The position numbers and the translations under genes were made by a program. Below are positions 10,420 to 20,519 of a DNA stretch of 64,000 nt, in pieces. Each line of letters begins with the position of its first letter. Positions within the stretch are counted from its first letter, which is position 1. The DNA comes from Sabethes cyaneus (taxonomy: Eukaryota > Arthropoda > Insecta > Diptera > Culicidae). The DNA is taken from assembly GCF_943734655.1 (NCBI RefSeq), contig NC_071353.1:147170043-147234042 (forward strand), written 5' to 3'. Below the pieces are notes generated by a model that had not been told where the DNA came from, ran no database searches, and saw nothing but the letters and a program-made list of their open reading frames with translations.

Positions 10420-11503
10420 CAGGGTGGCAACTACCTGGAAAACCCTGGAAAACCTGGAATTATCAGGGAATTTGAAATTACCTGGAAAACCTGAAATAAT
10501 CAGGGAATTTTTAACAAAATCAGGGAATTTTTCAAACAACCTCAATGATCGATTCATTGAGTAGTCAAGAACACTTAGAAATAGATAAAGAAGTACGGCA
10601 CACAAACGATAGATTGGGTTATCGATAATTAGCTCAGTGTTTTGCAAAGGGCCTAATTCTGCGAGGCAAGTGAAGTGATATAACAAATTTAGTTTGCACT
10701 CACTTTGCGCATTTCGTTTGGCGTTAGTCAAGTCGAATCGAATGACATTGAAGTTTCTGGACGGACATTTTGCGGCATGTGACACAATTCGCAGAGCATC
10801 GAAGTAAATGCCAGTGGGACCGCAGCGAAATTCGGTTTTCGAGAAAAATGTTGGAGAAATTCCACTGACTCACGGCAGTACATAAACTTGCCACTGTTGT
10901 AACAAGTTGTAACCGAAATGCGGGTGTAGCGACCCTACCTTCCACATATTACGAATTTTTGGCTCTTCCGGCTTGGACCCGGAAGAGTAAATCCCGATCG
11001 TTCCAAGCAAAGTGAAATAAGCCGCGTTGGTCAGAAAGTAGAACAGCCACCAGTGGTAAAGCGAAATTAAAAATTAGCTCAATTAAATTGCTTTTTTGCA
11101 TGGCTTATGGCTCGAAGAACGAAAATCAAACATACGAACATTTCCGCGTGGCTGGCAGGAAAAGCACCACGGCGGGTTCGAGAGCTAGCCGCAATGGGCA
11201 CTAAAACTCCGTTTGCGCCTGAGTTTGCGAATAAACTTGCGCGGGAAAAAGAACAGATGACGAACTCAGGGGAGTGTAATTTGCTGGTCGGCAGAATAAG
11301 AGAAAGCGATTGAAGAATTCGCCTAGGGAAATGGAGTAGGTGGGGAAATTTTTCTCAATACCTCGTAGATTGATAAATAATTCAAATATCAATGATCGAA
11401 ACACATTTTCAGTTAAAATTATATCGCAATATGAAACCTAGAATTTTATTAAACACCGGGAAAAATCAGGGAATTTGGTTTTTCGTATCCAGTTGCCACC
11501 CTG
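10420..11503. mobile_element. 1084 bp DNA transposon, copy A (TIR CAGGGTGGCAACT, 5 bp TSD)
   Basis: The ends are CAGGGTGGCAACT and its imperfect inverse (AGTTGCCACCCTG). The flanks carry TTTTA on both sides, a 5 bp target duplication. A second copy of the same length lies at 38884-39967 with duplication ATGCA. Repeated blocks of TCAGGGAATTT and CCTGGAAAA mark both ends. Neither copy encodes a transposase, so it is non-autonomous. A 5 bp duplication fits Transib-like or atypical hAT-like elements; the superfamily is undecided. Confidence 0.8.
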
Positions 11504-12340
11504 TTTTAGAGTGAACAAAAAAAAAAGCCAAATTTGAGCGAAAAAAGGCGCTATAACCTAGGTTTTAACCAAGGGCAAATAAGGAAATGTACATGTCCCA
11601 TCCCCGAGGGTCCAGAGTATTATATAAACTTTACTAGCTAGATACTCCCAACGAAAATAATATTACAAATAATCAGAAGCGGTTGGTACGAGACGTCTCC
11701 GCTTCTTCTTCCCCTGTTGATTTGGAAATGCATCTGTGTATGAATAATTTATTCACACAAGATTCATTTTATATAATCGTCTTTGCGGTAATACTTCACA
11801 GTTGGCCTGGCCGATTTAACATTTATAATATATCTCAGATATATTACAAATGTCAATGCAGACAAGAAAATAATTTCTATGAGTAGAAATAATTAAAATT
11901 ATTTCCAGGAATTCTTTATTGTGGCTGTGTTGGTATTAATCAGAATAAGATTATTGATTATTGAATTTGTCGGAAAAGTATGAAGGTCTGTGCTTAGAGA
12001 CACTCTTTTGAAACGTTCACCAGCTTGTTACGCAAACTTACAATGTATGTTAGAATAGGCAGAGATAAAATTTTCAAGTACCTGTGCCCTGTGTATTATT
12101 TTTATCAGTTGAAATTCGTGATTCCATGACGAGTTTACCCCGCCGAATCCGGGTTTTGTTTGATACAATGCGCGCAACCATATCGACACTTCCAGGAGTT
12201 TGAACTATTGAATGTTACCTAATACTGCACTAAACAGCGAGTTCAATAATAATCTTTGGTTGGTCTTTCTGGTATTTGTCGATTGGTAGTTTGTATCAAA
12301 TGATTTGGAATTTGACCGTTCGGTTATTAAAAGTTGGTAA
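11504..12340. other. Intergenic, weak repeat similarity only
   Basis: About 11970-12170 is distantly similar to 16945-17215 (shared AGTATGAAGGTCTGTGC and a later GTGTATTATTTTTATC-like block). No gene is recognised. Confidence 0.4.
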
Positions 12341-12350
12341 ACACTAAATT

Positions 12351-12410
12351 TTCTTTCCACGTCAACGTTTCGATCTCGATATGGATCTTCATCAGGATTT
12401 CTACGGTGCG
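12351..12410 (-). ncRNA. Hammerhead-ribozyme-like motif, probably a Penelope-type relic
   Basis: On the minus strand CTGATGA (12389-12395) is followed by a GATC/GATC stem with an 8 nt loop, then GAAA (12368-12371) and a short ACGT-TG-ACGT hairpin. That is the order of core box, stem II, second core box and stem III in a hammerhead. The base at the cleavage position is G, where active ribozymes need A, C or U, and stem I is only two pairs deep. It therefore looks decayed. Hammerheads of this type are known in Penelope-like elements; no PLE reverse transcriptase is seen beside it. Confidence 0.4.
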
Positions 12411-12479
12411 TATTTATTTACTGTTGTCTGAGATATAGTTCGGAAAACTCTGTGCGAAAATTGAACCTCAATTTTCGGT

Positions 12480-12835
12480 GCAATGCTCGAATGTCGTCGG
12501 AGTACCGCAAGGTAGCAAGACAGGACCACTGCATTTTACGCTGCGGCTAATATCCTATTGGTTTGGGCCGATTCGAATCAAGAAAAATTGCACGATAATT
12601 ACAAATATGATTAGATTTGAGGTTTTAGGCTTCGGCTAGTTGGTTCAGCATTCATCAAGAAATGCAACGAGATCCATCTGACGGTTATTACCACCACCAC
12701 CACCTCATAGATTGCCTTACAAATTTCTTTCTTCTTTTTTGATAAAAAAAATCGAATAACCAATGAAACATTTTGTTTCGCCAAAAAGCCGGCCACGTAT
12801 CGATCAATACATCTGTGGCTTTCTTTCTTTTCCAG
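12480..12835 (+). promoter_or_regulatory. ZNF-2 upstream module: RT fossil, CAC tract and splice acceptor
   Basis: The RT fossil at about 12495-12545 reads VVGVPQGSKTGPLHF. A CCACCACCACC patch at 12690-12705 parallels ZNF-1. The terminal block is CAATACATCTGTGGC plus CTTTCTTTCTTTTCCAG, AG at 12834-12835. The finger frame is open back to 12711 without ATG and has a TAG just before, so translation must enter by splicing. Confidence 0.65.
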
Positions 12836-14111
12836 TAAGACGGACATTTTGAAGGCGAGTCGTACTGGTGGTGGTGGTGTTGGTGGCCAACGACGGAAGT
12901 ACATTTGCGATATCTGCGGCAAAGGGTATATGCAAAAAGGTAACCTGGAGGCACACCGAAGAAGTCATACCGGCGAACGGCCGTTCAGATGCGAAATTTG
13001 TGGCAAAGCTTTTGGCTACAACGTTACACTTAAGAACCATAAAATCATTTGTCATACAGAGGAAAAGAATTTCAAATGTGAAACATGTGGAAAAGACTTT
13101 CACATAAAAAAACAACTGATTGAGCACCTGAAGGTGCACAGCTCGGATCGTCCGTACCGGTGTGCAATTTGCGATAAATCATTCATAGATAAAAAGTGGC
13201 TCATAAGCCATGTAGTTCGGCACAGACAAGACCGACCATTTAAGTGCGGCTTGTGCGGCTCGACGTACAAGAGCGCCAGCGAACTACGCAGACACGGAAA
13301 AATCCACATAATCGACAAGCAAAAGCCATTCAAGTGCGAATTTTGCGGTGCACAATTCCGGCTAAAGGGCAGTCTCAAACGACACAGGAGAGTTCACAAA
13401 GGTTCGCATGAGTGCCCGATTTGTGGAAAAATATTAGAAAATTTTTCTAAGCTTAAAACCCATATGGACAACCACCGCGTTGACCGAAAGTTTCAATGCG
13501 ATATTTGTGGCTTATCATATAAGCATAGTCGCAGTTTGGAACGGCACAAACTGGTTCACGAATCCATGGAGGTACAACCTTTCAAATGTGACCTGTGCGT
13601 TGCTCGGTTTGCTCGAAAGCCTATCCTCGATCGTCATAGGAGAAAGCACTTGCAGGAAGAAGGAATCGAGTGTTCTTATTGTGGAATAAAACTTTCCTCG
13701 GAGAAAAGCATAAGTATACACGAAAAACGCGTGCATGGCATTCGACCATCCAGCGAGCCCTCTGAGTGTGATGTATGTAACGAAACTTTTAAATCCAGAA
13801 GCATTCTGCAGAGACATAAAACTAAGGTACATGCAAGTTTCACGTGCGATATTTGCGGTAAAGATTTTCCCTCGAAAGACAAACATAGGATGCACCGAAG
13901 GCGGCACAGCACGGATCGACCGCACAAATGTGCGATCTGCGCAAAAGGTTTTCTATTTCTTTGCGAGCTCCAGAAGCATATGAACGCGCACAGCGATGTG
14001 CGCCCGTTTACCTGCGACCTGTGTGGAACCGCGCACAAAACCGTCGCCAACCGCAACCTTCACCAACGGAGGTGTCACCCAAACGAGCCACCGCCGGGTG
14101 CTTCGAAGTGA
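12836..14111 (+). CDS. ZNF-2: 14-finger C2H2 protein, terminal exon
   Basis: Encodes about 424 residues: a leader of about 22 residues rich in Gly (GGGGVGGQ), then 14 fingers. Finger 1 joins with a canonical TGERPF linker; later linkers are SSDRPY, RQDRPF, RVDRKF and STDRPH. Against the cluster's 18-finger plan it lacks fingers 2-5 (finger 1 is followed directly by the finger-6 equivalent) and keeps fingers 6-18. Finger 12 (CDIC...DKHRMH) has His where the structural Leu normally sits. The TTG at 12849 is only the first near-cognate codon; the real boundary is the AG at 12835. The stop lies only 356 bp before the ZNF-3 exon. Confidence 0.9.
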
Positions 14112-14163
14112 ATGAAGTTTAAATTTTTGGCAACCTTTTTTGTTAGCATTGAAATGTGTTTAA

Positions 14164-14169
14164 AATAAA
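14164..14169 (+). terminator. Poly(A) signal of ZNF-2
   Basis: AATAAA is 52 bases after the stop. The 3' flank then enters the block TTTCACTTGAGCACACAATT that recurs after ZNF-3 to ZNF-6, marking the right part of the duplicated unit. Confidence 0.6.
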
Positions 14170-14259
14170 TGGGTAGATATAACTTTCACTTGAGCACACA
14201 ATTGATGAGGCATCCGAAAATAGGACCCATACCCATACATCTCGATTTTTATCTCAATT

Positions 14260-14467
14260 TATGTTGTATAGGATGGCATGTAGCGCCGTCTTGTTGAAAT
14301 CACACATCGACCAGATGCAATGCTTGCCATCTTGACTGTGGCCGAGCAACACAATCTCACAGTTGTTGAGAACGACGACGGATCGACAATTCAACAATCC
14401 AAAAAAAAAACTAGAAAAGCACGCCGCATATCGAAACAATACATCTGTGGCTTTTTTTCTTTTCCAG
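14260..14467 (+). promoter_or_regulatory. ZNF-3 upstream module with antisense transposase fossil and acceptor
   Basis: About 14271-14320 read on the minus strand gives FQQDGATCH preceded by a stop where Trp is expected, the second-Asp segment of a Tc1/mariner transposase. Then come a GAACGACGACGGATCGACA block, an A-run, GCACGCCGCATATCG and the tract CTTTTTTTCTTTTCCAG with AG at 14466-14467. The whole interval between the ZNF-2 stop and this acceptor is 356 bp, so a private promoter and first exon for ZNF-3 must fit there or be shared with ZNF-2. Confidence 0.65.
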
Positions 14468-16088
14468 CCGGGCGAACATGGTGGAGACGAACCGCACTGC
14501 TGGTGATAGTGGCGGTCAACAAAAATACATTTGCGATATCTGCGGCAAAAATTTTGCCGCAAGATTCAGTCTCCAGGGACATCGGAGAATTCATACCGGC
14601 GAACGGCCATTCGAGTGCGACGTCTGTGGTGAAGCTTTTTTCACTAAGCTCAGACTTGGTTACCATCGAGCGTCTCATACGCAGGAAAAGAGCTTCAAAT
14701 GTGAAATATGTAACAAAATGTTTTCACTGAAAGTACAATTGTCGTTGCATCAGAAGGGTCACATCAAGGACGGTCCGCATGTATGCCCCGTATGTGGCAC
14801 TGGTTTCAGAATGAGGTCTTTACTTGCCAGACATATGACCAGCCACAACGTAGATCGACAGTTCAAATGTGACCTCTGTGGTGCAGCATTCAAGGGACAG
14901 CACTCGTTAGTAATTCACCAAAAACTGCACGGCGAGCCACCGCTTAAATGTGATATATGTGACAGACCTTTTAAGTGCGGCTACCGACTTAAGCAGCATA
15001 AAATCGTAGTCCATCAAACAGAGGAGAAGAAATTCAGTTGTGAAATATGCGGAAAAGATTTTCACTTGGATAGACAACTGAGAACTCACCTGAAAACGCA
15101 TAGCTCAGACCGTCCCTATGAGTGTGCATATTGCGGGAAGACCTTCCGTGAAAAACCGGTGCTTGCAAGGCACGTACTCATGCACTCTAAGGAGCGACGC
15201 TTTAAGTGCGACATCTGCGGCTCATCACACAAGGCATCCGCAGAATTACGCCGTCACAAGCGGATCCACACAGCCAAAGTGGAAAAGCTTTTCAAATGTA
15301 AAGTTTGCTCGGCACAGTTCAATCAAAAAGGTAAGCTCACGAACCACAGCAGAATACACACTGAGGATAGATCGAAGGAGTGCCAAGTTTGCGGACAAAC
15401 ATTCAAGTATCCTTGTAAGCTTACAAGTCATATGAGTGTTCACAGTGTTGAGCGAAAATTTGAGTGTGACATTTGCGGCTCATCATACAAGACAAGCCAC
15501 AGTTTGAGGAAGCATAAGGAAATCCACACATCCGTGGACCCACAACCTTTCAAATGCAACTTGTGTGTCGCTCAGTTCACGCGACAGAATAGTCTCTTGG
15601 CGCATAAGAAAAAGCACTCAAAGGCAGAAGGGTTCGAATGTCCTCACTGTGGAATCAAATTTTCATCCGAGAAGAGCGTCGGTAGGCATAGAAAACGCGT
15701 ACATAACGATCGACCATTGAAAGTGCGGTTTGAATGTGATGTATGTAACAAAAGTTTTAAATGCAAAATCAGTCTTGTGAAACATAATACTATAGAGCAC
15801 GTAGGGGGGGAGAAGAAATTCCGATGTGAAATCTGCGGTAAAGATTTCCACTTCGAGGACCAACTAGCGAGTCACCGGAAAGTGCACAGCACGGATCGTC
15901 CGCACAAATGTTCGATCTGCGGCAAAGGTTTCATACTTCCCTGCCATCTCCAGGGGCATATGAGCGCTCACAGCGATGAGCGATTGTTCAGCTGCGACAT
16001 CTGTCGATTGTCGTTCAAATCTGCTTCTTATCGAAACGTTCACCGCAGGAGGTATCACCCGGGAGAGCAACCCAAACCCTCGAAGTGA
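14468..16088 (+). CDS. ZNF-3: 18-finger C2H2 protein, terminal exon
   Basis: Encodes about 539 residues with 18 regular fingers from about residue 18 to the end, followed by a short HPGEQPKPSK tail. This is one of two copies that keep the full ancestral order. Landmarks are finger 5 (CDLCGAAFKGQHSL), finger 9 (CDICGSSHK), finger 14 (CPHCGIKF, an H-C-G form) and finger 18 (CDICRLSFK). The exon contains an ATG at 14478, but paralogues have ACG or other codons there, so it may not be the natural start. The G-run at about 15803-15809 is seven long and in frame; the same run is eight long and breaks ZNF-6. Confidence 0.9.
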
Positions 16089-16129
16089 AGTGCAGAGTTC
16101 TTATCGTTCTTCCGGAAGAAAGCCAGAAT

Positions 16130-16237
16130 CCCAGGTAACAATATGGGTTTTATTGCGCTCTTATAGCGGCCTTTGTGCCCAAAATTGGTCATACGAACCG
16201 TAACAAGAGTACAATAAAACTTATACTGTTTCTTGGG
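16130..16237 (+). mobile_element. MITE in the ZNF-3 3' UTR carrying its poly(A) signal
   Basis: The ends are CCCAGGTAACA and TGTTTCTTGGG. Inner arms GTTTTATTGCGCTCTTAT and the inverse AAGAGTACAATAAAAC flank a central palindrome near CCAAAATTGG. The right arm contains AATAAA at 16213-16218, the first poly(A) signal after the stop. Copies of one age occupy the same place in ZNF-4 to ZNF-8; free copies lie at 35639, 41834 and about 63418. Confidence 0.75.
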
Positions 16238-16529
16238 ATGTTTCTTTTTCTCAAACTGTTCTAATTTGAAATGAAATATCATATTTTAATCGAATATGTT
16301 AGTCCTTATTTCAAAAATTTAATTTTTTTACGTAAGACCTAACTTTTAAGCGAACTTTCTTGTTACCATCAAAATGTACATAAAATTTATGTTTCAATAT
16401 ACGAGTTTTGTTAAAATAATATCTTCAAACTTTCACTTAATTCACTTAAAATTAATTGATGAGGCATCCGAAAATGAGACCCGTTGTTAGGCTTTGGAAG
16501 GTGATCTGTCGGCTCGATTTTAGAATATT
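16238..16529. other. Conserved ZNF 3' flank
   Basis: This holds the native 3' sequence displaced by the MITE: GCGAACTTTCTTGTTACCATC, then the TTGATGAGGCATCCGAAAAT block near 16450-16485 that also follows ZNF-2, -4, -5 and -6. It is the right boundary of the gene-sized duplication unit. Confidence 0.55.
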
Positions 16530-16655
16530 TTCAGAACAAACTCGTCGGCAATTTCCCAGCCGTCTCAGAAGTTATAACGCACTTTCAACCTGGTCGAGCC
16601 ATCTTGTACGTTGAGCTTCCCTGTTCCTGGTGCCGGTGTTGTTGCCTTGCTACTA
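16530..16655 (-). pseudogene. Non-LTR element C-terminal fragment
   Basis: Matches 30545-30660 on the same strand (shared GCCGTCTCAGAAG, CAACCTGGTCGAGCCATC and CCTGTTCCTGGTGCCGGTGT blocks). It is the tail region after the RLRWAGHV motif. Too short to function. Confidence 0.6.
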
Positions 16656-16678
16656 TGTATGAAGGCTAATTTTTCTGC

Positions 16679-17658
16679 TTTTGACGTAGAACTACATCTT
16701 ACGGCAAGGTTTGGGATAGAGTGTCATTCCAAAAAATCGAAAAATACGGGCGTCACGAGAACATGAAAGGTTTTGAGCGTTATTAGCTTAGCGGTTTCCA
16801 GTTCGATTTTAATTATTTTTGCACCAATCGTTCGGAAAAGCTTTTACGCATCCACACCGACAAAGAAACCTATGCAGCTTTTTACGAGTCATTCTCGCTT
16901 CGTTATTGGTTGAAAATGACGCCATCATAGTTCTAACGGGTTTAAAAAAAGTATGAAGGTCTGTGCCTAGGAGCCCGAACGAGGGGCTCACGTAGGACTA
17001 CGAATGCAGGTTCAATTTGACAAAGCTTGACCTTTTGCAAACGTTATCACGCAAGTTTTTAATTTACTGTATTGTAATAAATGCTCTGAAACATTCCTTT
17101 ACATTTGATACTAGAAAGAAGACAAGTGTAGATTTGTTAAATGCCCGTACTCTGTACATCATTTTTATCCGTTCCACCATTAAGCCTTTCATCAGGCCAC
17201 AATCACACTTCTTCTAGCGATTGGCGACGATATCACATTTTAAAAATTTTTGTGTGACGTAGCAATAGTCAACTCTAGGTAACTGGCTTGAAACTGGTAT
17301 GCTGATGACGAATGTTTACTGACTCAAGGTCTTGCAAAAAACGTAAAATATTTGTCATTGGACGCGCGCAACATACGGTTGAACGAAAAAATAAATAAAT
17401 AGTCTGGGTCATCACTTACCACTGAATCACTTTCGTCAATTTCCTGGAAAATAGTTGATAACATTTATTGTACGCAAAAATTGTTCTGTTTGACACCTCT
17501 GTTTATCAGTTTTTTCATATTTGACATGATCATCATGACGTGATTGTCAATTGGCAGAGCTATTAGCGTTCAAAATCTTTTATATTTTCGAGACGCTTGC
17601 ATTTTTAGATTGACACCTTATCCCAAACCTTGCCGTAAGACGTAGTCCTACGTCAAAA
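16679..17658. mobile_element. ~980 bp element with ~50 bp inverted ends
   Basis: The left arm, 16679-16732 (TTTTGACGTAGAACTACATC then TTACGGCAAGGTTTGGGATA), is the reverse complement of 17606-17658 with few mismatches. The interior holds no coding frame. Related terminal text occurs at 49325-49375 and, weakly, near 56490. The class is not recognised. Confidence 0.5.
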
Positions 17659-17659
17659 G

Positions 17660-17840
17660 TGACAAAATCATCCCGCCGCAACAGGTCGAAGATTCTTTAC
17701 GACGATCTAAGCCTATACCAATTTGATATCTGTGCTTGGAAAGTAAACCAGATCAAACGATAAAGTCACTTCGTCTAAACAAGATTTCTTAACACCGCGA
17801 TTAAACCTAGATCCTTTTGCTGTCTTTGCTTGGGAAGTAC
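17660..17840. repeat. Flank with repeated CGATTAAACCTAG units
   Basis: The block CCGCGATTAAACCTAGATC and the block TTCTTTACGACG...TTTGATATCTGTG occur here and again, permuted, in 19189-19453. So the two TIR elements next door sit in tandemly repeated host DNA. Confidence 0.45.
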
Positions 17841-19188
17841 CCCGAATAAAAATATATAGCGAAAAAACATTAAATTTCACTGTTACAAACATTGAAAAAC
17901 TTCGAAAAACCACATTGCAACAGTGAAAATCTTTTTAAAAGTTACACTGAAGTTACCATGAATATCGCTGTTTTCACAGTAAATTTTAATGGAAACCGCC
18001 AATTTTACAGCGAATAAGGGGGTGATTAAGTGATGTAACACTAAATTTTTCGGCTTTTTCCCATACAAATAAAAACCAAAAACAGTTAAATTTATGGTAC
18101 ATTCACTATAAGTTTTACACTGTTTTACAACGAAGTTACAATGAAATTTAAGGTGAGTTCTGAAAAAAAATTGTAGACTTTCGGATTATTAGGACAAAAT
18201 AAAACCGGCTGATTAATTACGGTATTTCATGTTTTTGAAAAGGTATGATGACAATGAATTTGATAGGCTTCGAACTATTATGATTTTCGATTCGCATTCA
18301 TCGCTCATATTAGGAAAGTATTAGAGGTCACTACACCTACTTAAACAAATTCCACTTTTTCCAATTTACGCCTTATCTCTATCTGTTAGATCCTATCGAC
18401 TCTTTATTTCATTACTGTCTTCTATCGTTCCCTCTGTCAATTGTAAACACCTTTATTCTTGTTTTCGTTCGAATGACATTCGATTCGTATTCTTGTTTTC
18501 GTTCGAATCAATTCGAACGTTCGAACGCCCCTTCCTTTTGCTCATACGAATATGAGAATAGTGCTTCACGATTCATTCGAAGCAAACTATTCGTACGAAT
18601 GCAGGATCCGGCCGTAAACAAGAATAAAGGGGAAAATCTACCGTTATAAAAACTTAATTATATGCCTGACACCTCATTCGATGTCAAGACGTACACAACG
18701 AGGTTAGTCTATTCCATAGGAACGCAGTCTTTCCCCGAGCACCCGCGTTAAGAATCGCGGCTAATATGTTGACAGACGAACAAGTAAGTCGCAAGCGCCT
18801 GCATAGCGTCGTCGTCCCGTCAGTAAAACGAATTAGATTAAACTTCTGGCTCGTCGGTTTCTACAGTAGACGGAGGAAGAGACACAATTTGTGTCTACAA
18901 ATAACTCAACCTGCCAAGGATTGGACCTTAGATAGATTATTTCCTGCTTCGAAACAATTTGCATTGTTGCCGAATTATATGAAAAATTTTCCAAGAACGG
19001 TACAGTGAAGTTACAGCATAAAGTGTTGCAAACAGTAAAATTCATTGTAATCGTAAAGTTTTTACATTCATATGAAAAAAATTCTAAGAACGGTACAGTG
19101 AAGTTACAGCATAAAGTGTTGTAAACAGTAAAATTCATAGTAACCGTACTGTTTTTACATTAATATTCGTTATGCATTTCTACCCGGG
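17841..19188. mobile_element. TIR element copy 1 (CCCG ends), carrying a nested MITE
   Basis: It starts CCCGAATAAAAATATATAGCG; the end inverts to CCCGGGTAGAAATGCATAACG. The interior is full of TTCACTGTT/AACAGTGAA-type blocks and a local ~90 bp direct repeat (about 18975-19060 and 19063-19155). A plus-strand frame at 18766-19008 is shared with copy 2 but upstream reading differs, so it is unlikely to be conserved protein. A GAACAAGTAAGT donor-like site is present in both copies. A 184 bp MITE at 18449-18632 is unique to this copy. Confidence 0.55.
18449..18632. mobile_element. 184 bp MITE rich in TTCGAA palindromes
   Basis: The ends CCTTTATTCTTGTTT and its exact inverse bracket sequence containing GTTCGAATCAATTCGAACG. 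The paralogous site in copy 2 (about 20056-20064) is empty, which proves insertion and gives a possible 3 bp AAA duplication. Confidence 0.75.
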
Positions 19189-19452
19189 ACGCCAGAGAGA
19201 GTGACAAACTCTCCTCGTCCCAACAAAACTTCTTATGACCGCGATTAAACCTAGATCAATTTCTTGTCTGTGTTAGGGAAATGTGCTAAATAAATGACTA
19301 AAGTTCCTTGTCCCAATAAGTCGCAAATTCTTTACGGCGAGACGATTAAACCTAGGCGTATTTGATATCTGTGTTGAAAAAGTACGCTACAGTGTAGTCT
19401 TCGGTTACAATATAATTCTGCACGAATGCGCATGTTTATTTATTTATTAACT

Positions 19453-20519
19453 GCCCGAATAAAAATGTATAGCGAAAAAACATTAAATTTCACTGTTACA
19501 AACATTGAAAAACTTCGAAAAACCACATTGAAACAGTGAAAAACTTTGTAAAAGTTACACTGAAGTTACCGTGAATACCGCTGTTTTCACAGTAAATTTT
19601 AATGGAAACCGCCAATTTTACAGCGAATAAGGGGGTGATTAAGTGATGTAACACTAAATTTTTCGGCTTTTCCCCATACAAATAAAAACCAAAAACAGTA
19701 AAATTTGTGGTACATTCACTATAAGTTTTACACTGTTTTACAACGAAGTTACAATGAAATTTAAGGTGAGTTCTGCAAAAAAAATTGTAGGCTTTCGGAT
19801 TTTTAGGACAAAATAAAACCGGCTGATTAATTACCGTATTTCATGTTTTTGAAAAGACATGATGACAATGAGTTTGATAGACTTCGAACTATTATGATTT
19901 TCGAGCCGCATTCATCGCTCATATTAGGAAAGTATTAGAGGTCAGTACACCTACATAAACAAATCCGCTCTTTCCCATTCACGCCTTATCTCAATCTGTT
20001 AGATCCTATCGACTCTTTGTTTCATTACTGTCTTCTATCGTTCCGTCTGTCAATTGTAAAATCTACCGTTATAAAAACTTAATAATATGCCTGACACTCA
20101 TTCGATGTCAAGACGTAGAAACAACGAGGTTGGTCTATTCCATAGGAACGGAGCCTTTCCCCGAACACCCGCGTTAAGAATCGCGGCTAATATGTTGACA
20201 GACGAACAAGTAAGTCGTAAGCGCCTGCATAGTGCCGTCGTCCCGTCAGTAAAACGAATCAGATTAAACTTCTCAATCGGTGGTTTCTACAGTAGACGGA
20301 GGAAGAGACACAATTTGTGTCTACAAATAACTCAACCTGCCAAGGATTGGACCTTAGAGATTATTTCCTGCTTCAAAACAATTTGCATTGTTGCCGAATT
20401 ATATGAAAATTTTTCCAACAACGGTACAGTGAAGTTACAGCATAAAGTGTTGTAAACAGTAAAATTCATAGTAACCGTAATGTTTTTCCATTAATATTCG
20501 TTATGCATTTCTATGCGGG
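19453..20519. mobile_element. TIR element copy 2 (CCCG ends)
   Basis: Same element as 17841-19188 without the nested MITE and without one ~90 bp internal repeat unit. A 122-codon plus frame (20087-20455, true ATG) has no domain, and the equivalent ATG frame in copy 1 stops after 29 codons, so coding is doubtful. Confidence 0.55.

Noticed and set aside
14450..14467. Reading the pyrimidine tract as a TCT/5'TOP transcription start instead of a splice acceptor
   Set aside because: It would leave the finger frame with no conserved ATG in any copy. It remains a weak alternative.
14320..14560. Possible coding first exon MLAILTVAEQHN in the ZNF-3 upstream block
   Set aside because: The matching ATG frame hits stops within 5-15 codons in ZNF-4, -5 and -6, so coding is not conserved.
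20087..20455. 122-codon frame with a true ATG
   Set aside because: It lies in a repeated TIR element, and the equivalent ATG frame in copy 1 stops early.
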